Source: Plumapathes pennacea (taxonomy: Eukaryota > Cnidaria > Anthozoa > Antipatharia > Myriopathidae). From it: DNA of 64,000 nt. Under the pieces are notes generated by a model. It ran no database searches, was not told the DNA's origin, and worked only from the letters and a program-made list of their open reading frames with translations. The first letter of the stretch is position 1; each line of letters starts with the position of its first letter. Both the position numbers and the translations under genes were made by a program. Location: NCBI GenBank assembly GCA_964036295.1, contig OZ038465.1, forward strand, positions 10,237,667 through 10,301,666. Direction: 5' to 3'. Positions 1-12,004 of the stretch are shown here, one piece after another.

Positions 1-1548
1 ATCGTCTAGCTCTTAGCTCTTGGTGACTGACGTTGCCTCACCTTGTTCAATCAAGTAACCATATCCAGTTCGTAAAGAACTCAATACTTCTTGGGTAACA
101 GGTGAATACGTTTCATTCTTTTGGCATGACTTCTTTGGGCGTAAGCGAATTTCAGTATAGAAACTCCAAGCACTGAAATCAAAGAGTCACTATTTCGACC
201 CCATTTTGCCCCCCATACTTAGTGCACTGAGTTTTAATTTTTGTCAATACTGTCTGAATGCCCATTGTGAAGGTGATATAAAAGAAAGCTAACTCGAATT
301 CATTTCTGCATACCTTGGGGACAACTTCCCACCCTTTTACCCCAAAATATTTTTCGTTCCCCCTGAGGGTTCCACTGCGTCTGCGTGTGGTGTCTCAGTC
401 TGGATACAGGCTGGGCAAATAACCAATTAGCTTGTTAGGCAGCGGCACAGATTGACCTTATATGTTCAAACATATAGCGAATATAGTGAATCCTTAGACC
501 AACCCGTCATAAGTTTTAAATCTTCCGTTTACTGAACTAGAGCTTGAAGCAGCCCTAGTCAGATATCTTCTTTCCCTATACGCGGGAACGTGCCGCCGAA
601 TAGGGTAACAATTTCACGCTGAGCGTCCTGAGCAAGGTCATCTAGAAATAATGCACAGTCTGATGTCCAGACGGACCTGGCTGAACCCGTCACTCATCGA
701 GCCCAGCCTTTTATATTTCAGTTGTCGTTATTACTTATAAGTTCGTCAGTTGATCGCGTTATGCCCTTGGAAGAGGCACAATAACAGGGTCACGATTCTA
801 AGTAGAGTAACCTTGTTTTGGTTTCGTGCCGTAAATATAAAATAACAAATTTTAATATCAAGCACACCTCCCGGGACGAGAGCATATAATTGGATAATCT
901 GATTTTTTTTTTTTTTTTTTTTTTTTTTGTTCTTGTGAGGAGAGCTTTTATGGGGGATGTTGGGACGATTGTGTAAGTTCAAGCATGTTAGGTGTTGTTC
1001 AGTGTTAATTTACTGCAGGAATCTGTATGTTATGCATGTAGCATAGTTTTCACGTTAACTTTGGGCGTGAAGGAGCAAAAAAGACCGCAAAGCAGATAAG
1101 AATATCCAGATTGTAATATCAAAATCGTTTTCCGGAAGGAGTCATGGGATATAAGCTCTCATTGAACTGCCGGCAGAAAACAACTGTTCCTTTAGAAGTG
1201 TTCCTTTTGAACTGAGTGCTTCCATGTCTATTTGTGTAGATCTTGAGTGCAAAACTGTAATTGGTAATACATCAGTGTATGCTTCCCCACCTACACATTT
1301 ATCTTTTCCCTTAAAAAGAAACGTCTAGAGGCTAAAGCGTACAGTTCGTGCAGTCTCGTGCACAGCAATCTTTCATGTGGACTTGACTCTTAATTGATTT
1401 ACAAGGGCGGTCTAGTCAATTTAAACCAATTATACTAAGTGGATAGCAGTCATATGAACAGAAAAAGAAACAGGTTCATCAATGTTTTCGGGCACGTATT
1501 GACTAACTCTGAACATCGAGAAAAGTTATCTGGATCTTAGTCCAAAAT

Positions 1549-1550
<2 letters not shown>

Positions 1551-1583
<33 letters not shown>
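1551..1583. repeat. (CAAT)n microsatellite
   Basis: About eight tandem copies of CAAT are followed directly by CCTTTATTTATACACGAG. A tetranucleotide tract abutting a fixed sequence is typical of the 3' end of a non-LTR retroelement in reverse orientation. That reading is inference, because no reverse-transcriptase frame is present nearby. Confidence 0.7.
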
Positions 1584-1668
1584 CTTTATTTATACACGAG
1601 TCGCCTAAGAGCTACATCAGCTCGAGTTGCGTGTGGCAACTTTTCTAGGCGTTTTCCTCCTTTGCAAC

Positions 1669-1730
1669 AATATTACACGCTTTCCATTTCAACTCTTATA
1701 TAAACACTTGGAATATTGGGAAAACACTCG
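1669..1730 (+). repeat. Dispersed repeat family A, copy 1
   Basis: This segment shares long blocks with 8179-8243: CACGCTTTCC, ACTCTTATATAAACAC and TTGGGAAAACAC occur in the same order and at nearly the same spacing. The two copies lie about 6.5 kb apart on either side of noggin-1 exon 1. The length and AT-rich composition fit a degenerate non-autonomous transposon. Confidence 0.6.
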
Positions 1731-4241
1731 AAAAGGTAAAGATCTCTCTTATGGGTCTTAATTCTTAACTTTTCTTGTGTGTGTGTTTACATGAAAAGCG
1801 TATTTAAAGCTTGAAAGGATTTATGAATCGTTAGTGTGTTTACTTCTGCTTCTGCTTGTCTGTACTTTTATTCTCCTTTGTAATCAAACCTTAAAGGTGC
1901 ATTTTTGGTTTAGACACGATAATTTACTGGCGCCACTAAACTTGGCAAAGTTCTCGTGCAGATCAATAAACGCTCCACTGACGTAAATTTTGATGAGCAA
2001 CGGAAGTGCGCCCCTTTCACCACTGTCTCAAGCATGATGTATGTGACGACGCCCGGCTGTCTTCGACGGTCAAAATTTGGATGAAGTTAATACAGTCAAA
2101 GCACCCAGTATTGAAATTCTGTCATCTTGAGCGCTCTGCATGCAGTGGTGTGGGGTCCACTGATCTAGTATTACCTTATTGTAGACACTTCCAAAGGCGA
2201 TATTAAACTTGACTCGGCCTTGAATATTTCCAACTGAAATAAAACCTAACTAGAAATGATGTTACTCGGGGGAGGAGACATCTGCAAATCTCTCTACCCT
2301 CTGTAGACAAGCTGCTTTAATCTCTCTCTGATACTATTTACTGGGGTCAAAATAGTTACCCTTTTATATACCTCTAGTAAAAATTGTCCCCCTTTTTATG
2401 CCTTTGAGCAGGACGATGTCTTGAGTGAAACAACACATACAATTGACTTCGCAATGCAATTTTTGCGAAGGTACTCAAAAGCAGGACAAGTTTTAGGACT
2501 CTTATGAAATGCCGAAACTACCAACGTGATGTATCACTCTGTCCGATATGACAGTTTCACACTTGAGGCAAGTGTCAGTAACTCTTGCGTCTGAAACTCA
2601 CCATTTATTTTATGCGATGTATCGTATACTGCGTTTTTTGTGATGTTTTACATACTGAGCTACAGCAGTTGGATTTATAAACTAAGTCAAAGATACTATT
2701 TGAGTATCTGTAAGATGCTTTTTTCCTTAGATCGTTATAAATAGCATCTTCAGCAATTAATACTCATAACAAGATGAAGACACGGTCTCCAATCCTAAGC
2801 TCGTCAGGGCGTAGCCCCAACGAGCAATTATTTTGGGTTAACTCCTACTCTCTCTTTACAGTCTCTGTCTTCTCTCTCCCTCTGTTTTTGTTCCACCACA
2901 CAGCAAAGCCACATATATTTGGTTACACCGTTGAACGCTCCATTTTACTGTATATAGAGACTGTCGTGTCGCATCTTAGTATAAACTTCACTCGGCCATT
3001 TTCCTTGTACCTTGTTTTTTTGCACTTTAACGCTACAGTTTTATTCGGCATTTCCTGCTACAAAATGTCAGTTAGCAAATTGATGAGCCTGGAGGATCGA
3101 AACCCAATCGGCCACTCATTCAATTACAGGCCTCACTGGCGAGACACCGCTTTACACTAGTTATCACGAGTGCAATCTGAGTTGCTGACAAAAAACGTAC
3201 AAAACTATGGTATGCGCTTGTCAGTAAATTTACAAGATTTTCTTGACTGTCAACAACAGATAATCATCGGCGGAGCGGTTTAAACCGAACGTTAGAGGGG
3301 TGGGGGAGAGCTTGTAGGAAAATTCAACCAGTGTCCGTCCACTGTTGAAACCTATCAGTCTTTTAGGCATCCCATTATCATGTGAGTCGTTACGACGGCG
3401 GACAACGTTTGTAACAGAAACCAAAGAAGTCAGTAGTAAAAGCCGAAAGAGAGGGGGAGTATAGCCGTTTTACGCCTCTGGTTCAGCCAAAGCTCATACC
3501 TTGATTAGGATAATTTGTTTTGACGGGTGCTTGAGCTAATGTCTGGACAACAAGACAACACTCAGCGCTTTGTTTCTACAGTTAATGAAAAGAGAGAACG
3601 GAAGATGGTGTAATGTTCTTGTCGGAGTCGTGCGGCTATGTGATGATATATCAGTCTGCTCACCCACTGCGCTGCACATACTGTAGGTAATAGTCTTCGA
3701 CGACGGATGCAAGGGCAGCTGTGGCTTTGATCTCTCACAAGGTTTGTTCATTTGCGCAAAGACTCGGCAACATTTGACGTGAAACGTCTAAAAAGCACGG
3801 GCGGGTCATTTGTCGGCATTGTTGTGGAAATGTACGTTAATTATTTTCTTTCCATTAGTGGGGGTGTCGTTATTACCTCGTGCTATGACTGACACGGAGT
3901 CTGATCTCCTGAAACCTTCACGAAACAGACAGCGAGGAAGGAGGCGGACAAAAATAAAAGGAAGAGATATAGGGAAATAGACTCGAGATGAAAATCTAGA
4001 GAGACAAAAGTGTGTTCTTTCAAAAAAAGAAAAAAAAAAACAATTGATGCCTCAATCAGACGTTGACTTCCATGACCTTATAATTTAGTGTCAGAAAAAC
4101 TCTTCGCCGTAATGAAAACCTCCTTAATGACATAGGCCACTGATTTTGAGCCGGATCTTATGTTTCGCTTTTACTCCAGTTTCAGAAATCACTGAAAGAA
4201 CAGGCGGCCGTAACACAAAGAGGGAAGACTCAAACTTTAAA

Positions 4242-7200
4242 ATGGAGAGCAGAAGTATGCAAATCCTAATCGCGATGGTTTTGAGTGTCTTAATACTAGA
4301 CGTTAGTTTGCCAATAGTGTGCGGACAACACCCAAGTCTCCTCCTTCGAGGAAAAGAATCGTCGCACACTGACCGCAGCATTCCACTGCTGAAACCTTTG
4401 AATCTTATTCAGCCTAAACCTATAGTGGATGATTGTATGGAGCTACCCAGAAGGCCGAGCGGAAGAGACTTAGATAAGAAGAGGCTCCTCAAAAAGCTCG
4501 GAGGGGAAGATAAATTTAATGAACGTTACTTGTCCCTCACTAAACCTCAGTCGGATGAACCAATGACGGTGGATATCTCCTTACGTCGAGTAAGCACCGC
4601 GGAGAAAAACCTCCTTAAAGAAGTGATCAGAAACGAGACAAAGCGCATGGCGGGGACAAGCAGAGGAAAAGCGCCAGCGCATGTCGAGCGCTTCATGATG
4701 AAGTGGCTATTGCAGAAATCTTTCTGTCCTGTGGAGTACGCCTGGCGTGATATGGGTCTGTGTTACTGGCCGCGCTGGCTCTCCGTAAGTATTGCATTCT
4801 TTGAATAACAAAATAGTTATACTACGGTAACATGTTGATATAGTACATTGGGGAGGAATAGCTGTCCAGAACTGAAGAATTCCAGTAGTTGCGATGTGCC
4901 AGAAAACCGATCAGCCCTGCATTTCGAGTCAGATTTACAGTATCCAGTTGAATGTCTCTTCACCTTTACTGGGTAACAAGAGAAACTTCGTTCCACACTG
5001 GCCTGTAAGCCTGCAGTTTATATCATTGCGATAGTGTACTCAGTTCTGCCGTTCTTGGAGCTTAGGTAAAATCCAATTACAAGTTTTGCTATATCATGAC
5101 TTAGTTTCTGCTTTAAAAGTAAGTCGCGCGCACACTTTCGCACAACAGTTTCCTGTTCTGCCGTTTTCATATCGCATCACAGCGTTAGCATTCTTAGGGT
5201 TTTACAGCTTTCACATATTCCCTTTCCTCACTTCGTGGGAGATGTTACGGTATGTTTTATTAATTAGACGGCGAGTCGGCGGATCACGCACAAGTCCAGA
5301 CTCGAGATTTTGAACACAACGCAGCTCTGTTCCATTCACTTGGCTATACCACCCATACAATTCACAGGTTGCCTCTTCTAACAAGTCGCTTTGATTTATA
5401 ATCATGTTATATACTTATACTCATCGAGATATCACCATCACCCCCCGCCTCTGTGTCCATTGGAAGTTTTTAACGTATCCCCCAGAGGTGCCTTGAAAAA
5501 TGATCTCACTAGTTCCGGACCATATACACTGGATACCACACGGTGCAACCTCCAGAGAACTTTACGTCTCATGTAGTGTGCGTAATAGATTTACGTCTTT
5601 TTATTCGCATTGGTGTATATCCGCGGGTACAAAAACCAATTCCCACGTCAGTTTTTCGTGCCGTTTTCGTCTGACATATGTTGCGTTCGGAATATGTTTG
5701 ATGGAATGCTAGTCCCTATGAGAGCTGTTTGGGTCTGTGTCGGCTTGGCGGACGGTATCAATGGGATGCTAAACTCCGTAAAGAATATCTTGGCTGACGT
5801 TTCTAGGTTAATTGCATGCAGCCTGACGAAAGCTAACGTTAGCCAAAACAATAAATATTCCGGAGTTCAGCACCTAAATCATTCACCGGATTTATCATGT
5901 ATCGGGTACTGTTCAAAGGATTTGTCTGCCTACTTGGTCTTCCCCAATCTCAACTGTACAAAACTGTCTCGGCTACATTATTTTGATAGACTGGTAGCTT
6001 TCACTTGTCAATGGCTAAAATGCGAACGATTTGCGCAATTTTTTTTTAACCTGCACACTGATTCGGCCCTTGAGGGGAAATTGAAACTGAAGATTTTTTT
6101 GGCATTCCTCGAATGATTTATGTATATGGGAGCATCCTATATGTGCGCAGAAAGCTGAACTATTTCCTTTTGTCCTTCGGAACTTAACGTTTTTTGACAC
6201 GCCTGTAGTAACACTTGAAAAAGAGCTGCAACTTCAGTTCTTGTGGGCATTTAAGAGCGCACTCGAACTAAAACCGATCGTGCAATATATTTGGTTTCCC
6301 GTTTTTACTCTCTTTTGGTACTGACATTTTGGCTGCATCCAGTTGAAGGAGCTGGCATCCTCACTTAGAACACTTTAATAGAGGGTTGAAAGTCAAAATT
6401 TGCATGTGATAACTTTCACCGATATTTAATTCAGCGATTTTATGCCATTAGAATTATCTAAATACTTTAATCTATTTCAAGAAATAAGAATATAGTGGCG
6501 TGTTCTTCGTGAGGTGTGAACAAAAAAGCAAGCTTGACTGAAGCACTGCGAATTTGTACGCCATCGTTTTGGCTATGTCGACTATCTTTGAATTAAACTC
6601 CGCTCCAAAAGACTGCCGAGCGGTTTCCATGTCCGCGCGCTGGCTAGTGAAGGCGTGATAAAATCAGCTGAGCTGTTATTGAAACAACATATTTTTCAAA
6701 ACAGTCTTCTGTATAAGAAGGCTGTCTCGGTTAAATCGGTTCCTTTCGTTTTTCAAGTACACCTGTCTAATCCACCGCACATGAGTTGCACATTCCTGGG
6801 TTCTTTCGTTTATTTCTTATCACTCTCTTTTACCAGTTACGTCTTCTAAAATCCATGTCACCCAAGGAATTTCCCCTGTAATTTGTCTTGATGACGTTGA
6901 TGACAGAATTGCGAGACAAGTTGCAAAGTACATGTCTCATATGCAACAAAACCACGCAACGTTGCGAACAGTAGAAGTCCTTTCTCGCAATTTTCGTTGA
7001 GCTGCAAGCTGCAAAGAGGGGGTGTCACGCTCAAACCCCAAAAGGCGTTGCGTTGCAAATTGCAAGAGAAAATGTCTTATGTAATACTGCCTTAAATAAT
7101 GTTTGATCAGGGCTAAACGGCGACTAATTTCCTGATAGAGAAGTTTTTAAAATTATAAAAGAATTTTAAAATTTGTTCAGTGGTGTCGTGAACCAAAGCA

Positions 7201-10200
7201 TAGCTAACTGTGAGGCCCCAAGAAAGTTTCTCAACCAACCAGCGACACGAAGGATTACCCAAATCCGGGATTAGTCTGAATCTTGTTTTCATCCATATAA
7301 GCTTAAAGAAAAGAAGATTTGCAAGAGGCATTTCCAAGAGAAGTCTTTATATTTGCTTTTATTTTGATTCAAAACTGCCATTTTTGTTCGCCAGATGATT
7401 TTTTTTTTATTACTTCTGCATTACCTTGATCTGTAGCCATTGGCCAGCAGAGTTCTTTGTGATTTGCGTGACCAGTTTCGAAAAAAAGAGGTATTCGGGT
7501 CTTCAGTTTTTGCATGTACACAATTGATCAAGAGCTCGGTTCCTCTTCTTTGATTGGCCACAGCGTGTTATAAAAAGTTCCTTGGACCAATTAGGAAGAG
7601 ATGAGGCAAGGCAATCGCTTCACAGCTAAACGTACGAGTCGACTGATATATATTATATAGGAAATATCTGTAATTAATTTTAGTTAAATAACTTCCTTCT
7701 CAGAACAAGTTTGTTTGAAAATATTACTAAACTATTCGCATTATCTGCTATTGATTTCAGTCTATTTAATCCCTATAATCGTCCTTTTCATTTCTGTAGT
7801 CTGCCACATTTGGCATATATCCGTTTGTATCTCAAAATTAGCAGTGTATAGCTACACGCACCGTTCATTTTCTAGCTTCCTTGCGCTTCCGTGTCAACTA
7901 TTTTATTGCCTTTAGAAGAATCAATTGATAAGTAAGGCAATTACTCAGCGCTTCTAAATTGCAGAGTTTCTGTAATGCAGCCGTAACCAATGATTTGCTG
8001 ATGCATTCTTGAGTAGACAGACTTTACAGTGTTAAGTTTCGATCACCACTAGAGGATCCATGGCGACGGCGCCATCATGCAATTATTGGATCAGACAGGA
8101 ATAAACAAAAAATAGGCCTCTCGTGATTTATGCCCCGCTCAAAACTAAATCATGTTTAAAGCACCGAAAAAAATAAGCAATATAGCACGCTTTCCGTGTC
8201 CTTGTACTCTTATATAAACACGCGGGATGTTGGGAAAACACGAGTGTTCTGGCATGTACACGGCCCCATTTGTTATTTATAAAACAGTCTATTTAATCAA
8301 TCAGAACACGCGTTGTATCATTAGTTATTTTACAACGTAGTTTTTGACTCGCTATTCCATATTCTTTGGCAATTATGTGCGAGTGACTGCCATTGCCACC
8401 AAGTCACTGTCGAGAAAAGTCTAGAACGGTACTTGTGTCACTGCATTGATCACGTTTTTTGATTGCTTGAAGCACCTTGAACTTTGGTAAGAATAAAAAA
8501 AAATGGCATTCAGGTTCACCGAATGCGGCACAAACGAGCAACTGCCAAGGAATTCATTTTTAACGCAAAGCATTAACTTGTAATCCTCGGTTTCTGTTTA
8601 GTTTGGGTGTTTTGTTTTTTTTGTTTGTTTGTTTCTTTTTGTTTGTTTGTTTTTTGTTTTGTTTTTTTATGGGAGGGGGGCAGAGGAACTCTATAATTGG
8701 CTGTGTAATGATTCTGCTTTTCGTCAATTAAAACCGCAATTGTCCCTTTCCCAACAAAGCATCCCGGCTTGTTAAACTGTTTCCTGAGTACTCCATACGA
8801 GTGCGTGTCTATTTTTGTGAACTTTAGTCCACTAATAATCAAGTTTAATGTTATTTCCTGTCAGTTGAAAAAGCCCAGGACTCGACACGGCTGCTTATTT
8901 CAAAATTCTCGCCAGTTCTGGGTCATTTGAAAATCAATTTTTTCAATCGATTGTCATTAATTATAGAGGCAGCAACTGAAAACCAACCAGAAGCCAAAGT
9001 ACGATTTGCCGTCGGCACTTTCTTGCGTGATCAGACATTTGCTTTTACTCTGTCAAACTTGTTGTTGCCAAAACGCAAGACTAAAGCATCACACAATAAC
9101 TTTCGATAGTCACTCGAAAACCGCTCCGGTCTCTCACCAGTATAACTATGATTTTGTTGTCCCATGCATTCACTTGGCAGTTTGGTATTAGTCTTGATTG
9201 AAATACCAATTTGCCCTATCATCGGCAAAGAGACAGTAATTCGAGTGTAGCGGATCAGATGCTGATCAGTGTATAGATCTTATTCATAAAGGCGTGTCCT
9301 CTGTTTTACAGCATTGCTGCATCAGTGCAGGAAGCGTATGCCAAAAGAAAGAAATCTTGAGAAATTTAAGTGTTGTAGCTAAAAATTTGCAAAGTTAGAG
9401 CTGTTTCAACTTTTAGAGATTTTTTGTGGAGAAAGATAGCCTTGCCTTTCTATCCTCGCGTTCATTTATTTGCTACTCTTTACACACACATAGCTTCGCT
9501 TAATTTCACAAAGCCACTACTTGGATATGGCGTATCATGTGGTGTCTGAAGTTTATTTCAAGAGTAACCTTGTAGATATATGTAGATTAGGTGCCGCCAT
9601 TATGTCTACATTTGCCCATTGGCGATAAGCAGAAAAGTTATAAATTGAGGGCTTAAAGGATGTTTGAAAGAATTAAACTACTTGAGTTCCTGTCCCGAAT
9701 TTCTTGTACAAGCCTGTTTTAATTATAATTTTTCACTGAAAATGTGGAACTAAATAATAGTTGACATTTCATTTCCTTGCCCTGCAAGGGTAATAATCGG
9801 GACTCTACCTCCCTTTTTGGGGTATTTGGTTCACGCCGCAAAGAATTGGAATCCGTTAACTGCCTACGTCACTTCAGAAATGCAGAACAAGGCTACTACC
9901 AGGGAACACCTGGGAAATTTGTATTTCTAGTATAGTGAAATGTTTTTTCTTCCTCCAATGCAGTTTGGTTCTTGTGTGAACAAAGCGTGCTCCTGGCCAT
10001 CAGCCATGCAGTGCAAGCCTTCTGAATCAACTACTGTCCACATGCTGAGATGGTTTTGCTCCCAGGACAGGAAAGAGAAGCGAAAACTACGAGAAACGAG
10101 GAAGAACAAACAACGCAACAAAAACAAGAGACGAAGGCAGTGTCGCTGGCTGCCCATACGATACCCAGTCACAACGCAGTGCGAGTGTTCTTGTGATCGT

Positions 10201-10221
10201 GAAGAAATACATTGGGCATAA
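4242..10221 (+). CDS. NOG: Noggin-like secreted BMP antagonist (noggin-1), two exons
   Basis: Noggin is a secreted cystine-knot antagonist that binds BMP ligands and blocks receptor access. The coding exons are 4242-4784 and 9964-10221, joined in phase 0 across a 5.2-kb intron (donor GTAAGT, acceptor CAATGCAG). The product is 266 residues. I start at 4242 because a hydrophobic signal peptide follows at once (residues 7-27). An in-frame ATG at 4146 would place 32 polar residues before it. The C-terminal core has CPVEYAW at 162, WPRW before the splice and GSC at 183-185, then Cys190, 198, 213, 241, 254, 256 and 258. This matches all nine noggin cysteines. Cys65 and Cys174 are extra. Residues 214-240, between the fifth and sixth core cysteines, contain 15 Lys/Arg in 27 positions, much longer and more basic than in vertebrate noggin. 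NET at about 154 is a possible N-glycan site. Identity as noggin is near certain. Confidence 0.93.
4785..9963 (+). other. Noggin-1 intron 1, non-coding
   Basis: This 5.2-kb intron splits the cystine-knot domain between WPRWLS and FGSC. It contains no recognisable exon. It does hold dispersed repeat copy 8179-8243, a GTTT-rich tract near 8617-8667, and a short GC-rich palindrome at 8060-8075. If the intron is retained, translation reads eight codons (VSIAFFE plus stop) beyond exon 1 and gives a truncated protein lacking most of the knot. Confidence 0.7.
8179..8243 (+). repeat. Dispersed repeat family A, copy 2
   Basis: It is the partner of 1669-1730, sharing CACGCTTTCC, ACTCTTATATAAACAC and TTGGGAAAACAC. 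It lies in the noggin-1 intron. The sequence downstream, including AATCAGAACACGCG, may belong to the same element. Confidence 0.6.
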
Positions 10222-10259
10222 AGCTAACGTTCGTTTCCACAGTCAGTGTAACTCTGATG

Positions 10260-10394
10260 TAGGCTCAGTCTCCAGTCGTCAGGTGTTTCGGCGGAATCGG
10301 CGCCCGCGATCCTCCCCACCCTTTCATGTCTGTGATGTCACAGTACAATAAATGCACCAACGCCGAAACACCCGACGGCTTAGGACTGAGCCTA
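10260..10394. mobile_element. MITE-like hairpin just 3' of noggin-1, with AATAAA in its loop
   Basis: A 135-bp element is bounded by terminal inverted repeats of about 34 bp. The left end reads TAGGCTCAGTC...GGTGTTTCGGCG and the right end is its near-exact complement (CGCCGAAACACC...GACTGAGCCTA). It begins 39 bp after the noggin-1 stop. It encodes no protein, so it is a non-autonomous element or a derivative of one. Transcribed as 3' UTR, the arms would pair into a long stem. Confidence 0.8.
10347..10352 (+). terminator. Candidate poly(A) signal of noggin-1
   Basis: AATAAA lies 126 bp past the stop codon and is the first such hexamer downstream. It falls in the unpaired middle of the MITE-like hairpin, so the element may have supplied the cleavage signal. 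Use of the site is inferred. Confidence 0.45.
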
Positions 10395-10750
10395 CCCCTA
10401 TGTACGCCTACTACAACTAGTCTCCTTTTGCTATTAGAAAATTAACAATCAGGTACGAGATTTGAGATAATTCATAACATAGGGCTTTCTAACAAGATCA
10501 AATCTACCATCAATTTCCTGTTTATAAGGAGAGAAGTTGTCCCGGGAACCTGAGGTAACCGCCTCCTATTCATACATTTCTTTATAATTACAATGAACCT
10601 CCAGATGAGAAACCGAAACCTTGCGGGTTCGGGGGGGTTGCGTGACTCTGCGGGCAGGGACACTCCAGTTGACAAAATAGGGTGAACCTCTTGTGTCGGG
10701 ACAGCTTTTCTTGCATTTAAAATGCTCGCGGTAAAGTTAGCTCGGTCTGA

Positions 10751-10751
10751 G

Positions 10752-10782
<31 letters not shown>

Positions 10783-10787
10783 GGGGG
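10751..10787. repeat. (GT)n followed by a G homopolymer run
   Basis: A short GT dinucleotide tract runs into about 22 consecutive G residues. It is low-complexity sequence, and its exact length is prone to sequencing error. Confidence 0.8.
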
Positions 10788-11913
10788 AGAGATACGAGAC
10801 TGTAGTTCAGCAATCATGCAGTACAGAATTTTGTAAATTCATACTTGTACGCCGATATTTGGTGCTAGCTTCACTGTGTAGAACGGTCTTGGCACAAGGC
10901 GGGCCCTGTGTACAATACCGTCAAGAAGCGAGTAACACTTATCTTTGTATCTTTGTATGAGGTCTTCCAGTATGTGAAGCTATAAAATGTATTTGCTTTC
11001 GAAATTCTTACCCGCTGCTCGGCCACTTGGCTGGTTATGTTTCAACAAACTGCAAGACATTTCCACATAGTTTCATAGTTTCCAGGTATGTTTAAGTTAA
11101 AAAGTGAGTGATGAAAAGAAGTAGATTTGATTTCTACTTCTTTGTGTTATCCTGGCCAAACAAGGTTTAAGCAGCCCAGTAGTTGCCTCACATTTTGTGT
11201 GGTACCGGCAAATTAATGAAGACATGTCCAGATTTTCATGGAGCTGCTACTGAATATGCTAAAAGCAACTGATAAGTAACCATTAGTTTAGCCTCGTATG
11301 CAACATTTAGTGTTGTGAATACGTGTTGTACAGTGAACGCTATAAAACCATACTTCATTTTGGCCTATAAAGTATATCGCTGGTCCTAGAATGCTGGATG
11401 GCAAGGGAACACATGCTATTATATGACTTACTGTGTTCTATACCCATTACCCATTACCTTTACCTTCCTTTAGTTCAAGAAAGAACGATAAATACATGAC
11501 TAGATATATTAGCCAAGAGAGGATGTATTAGCTTAACGTTAGTATGTTCACTTCGTAACTCTTGGGTGGGAGCCGTTATAGAGTGCACCGATGCTAAAGT
11601 ACAATAGTTTTAAAAGCTAGCTAATAACTAGAACACATAACTCAATGTGATGAGTTGATGGTATAAACTGCTGCATAAAATATGTTGAGTTTGGATAAAT
11701 GAGTGTACGTGCAGAACACATGCAATTCCTTCACTAGTTGTTTCCGTGCCTATCGGACCACTTTTTGTTTTGTTTTGTTTCTTTGCTTTTTGCTTTTTTG
11801 TTTTTGTTTTTTGATAAAGACTAAAAGCAATCTTGACAACATCCTGTCTCACCCCAGACCCATTAGGTTGGCTTTGCACGGCTAGCAACACTTTTGGTCA
11901 CTCGGCGACGTAA

Positions 11914-11990
11914 ACCGGAACTACGTCACGACACACTCGTTCCCAGGAATAAATGTAGTTCTGGCGCGAAATGCATGCGCGGGCGCGCAT
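11914..11990 (+). promoter_or_regulatory. Promoter-like cluster of ETS, CRE, E2F and NRF1-like motifs
   Basis: ACCGGAA (11914), TACGTCAC (11922), TGGCGCGAAA (11962) and GCATGCGCGGGCGCGCAT (11973) lie within 80 bp in an otherwise AT-rich setting. This combination is typical of broadly active metazoan promoters. No confident gene starts here. Just downstream, an ATG at 12005 opens 13 codons to a possible donor, GTCAGT. Confidence 0.35.
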
Positions 11991-12004
11991 TGGTACATAG
12001 AAGA

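Larger units (their letters stand above)
1..4241. other. Intergenic region upstream of noggin-1, no gene recognised
   Basis: No open frame here looks like a conserved protein. The longest (2774-3160, 128 codons) has no recognisable domain and reads like translated AT-rich spacer. The stretch holds a T run near 903-928, a CAAT microsatellite at 1551-1583, and a dispersed-repeat copy at 1669-1730. The proximal promoter of noggin-1 must lie near its 3' end, but I see no convincing TATA box or initiator. Confidence 0.6.

Noticed and set aside
2774..3160. 128-codon frame on the plus strand
   Set aside because: No domain and no recognised family; composition looks like translated AT-rich spacer.
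4146..4241. Upstream in-frame ATG extending noggin-1 by 32 residues
   Set aside because: The extension is polar and would bury the signal peptide internally. The ATG at 4242 directly precedes the hydrophobic segment.
5610..6116. 168-codon frame in the noggin-1 intron
   Set aside because: No recognisable motif, and it overlaps other random frames on both strands. It lies in the intron of a confident gene.
9927..10172. 81-codon minus-strand frame over noggin-1 exon 2
   Set aside because: It is the antisense shadow of a confidently identified coding exon.
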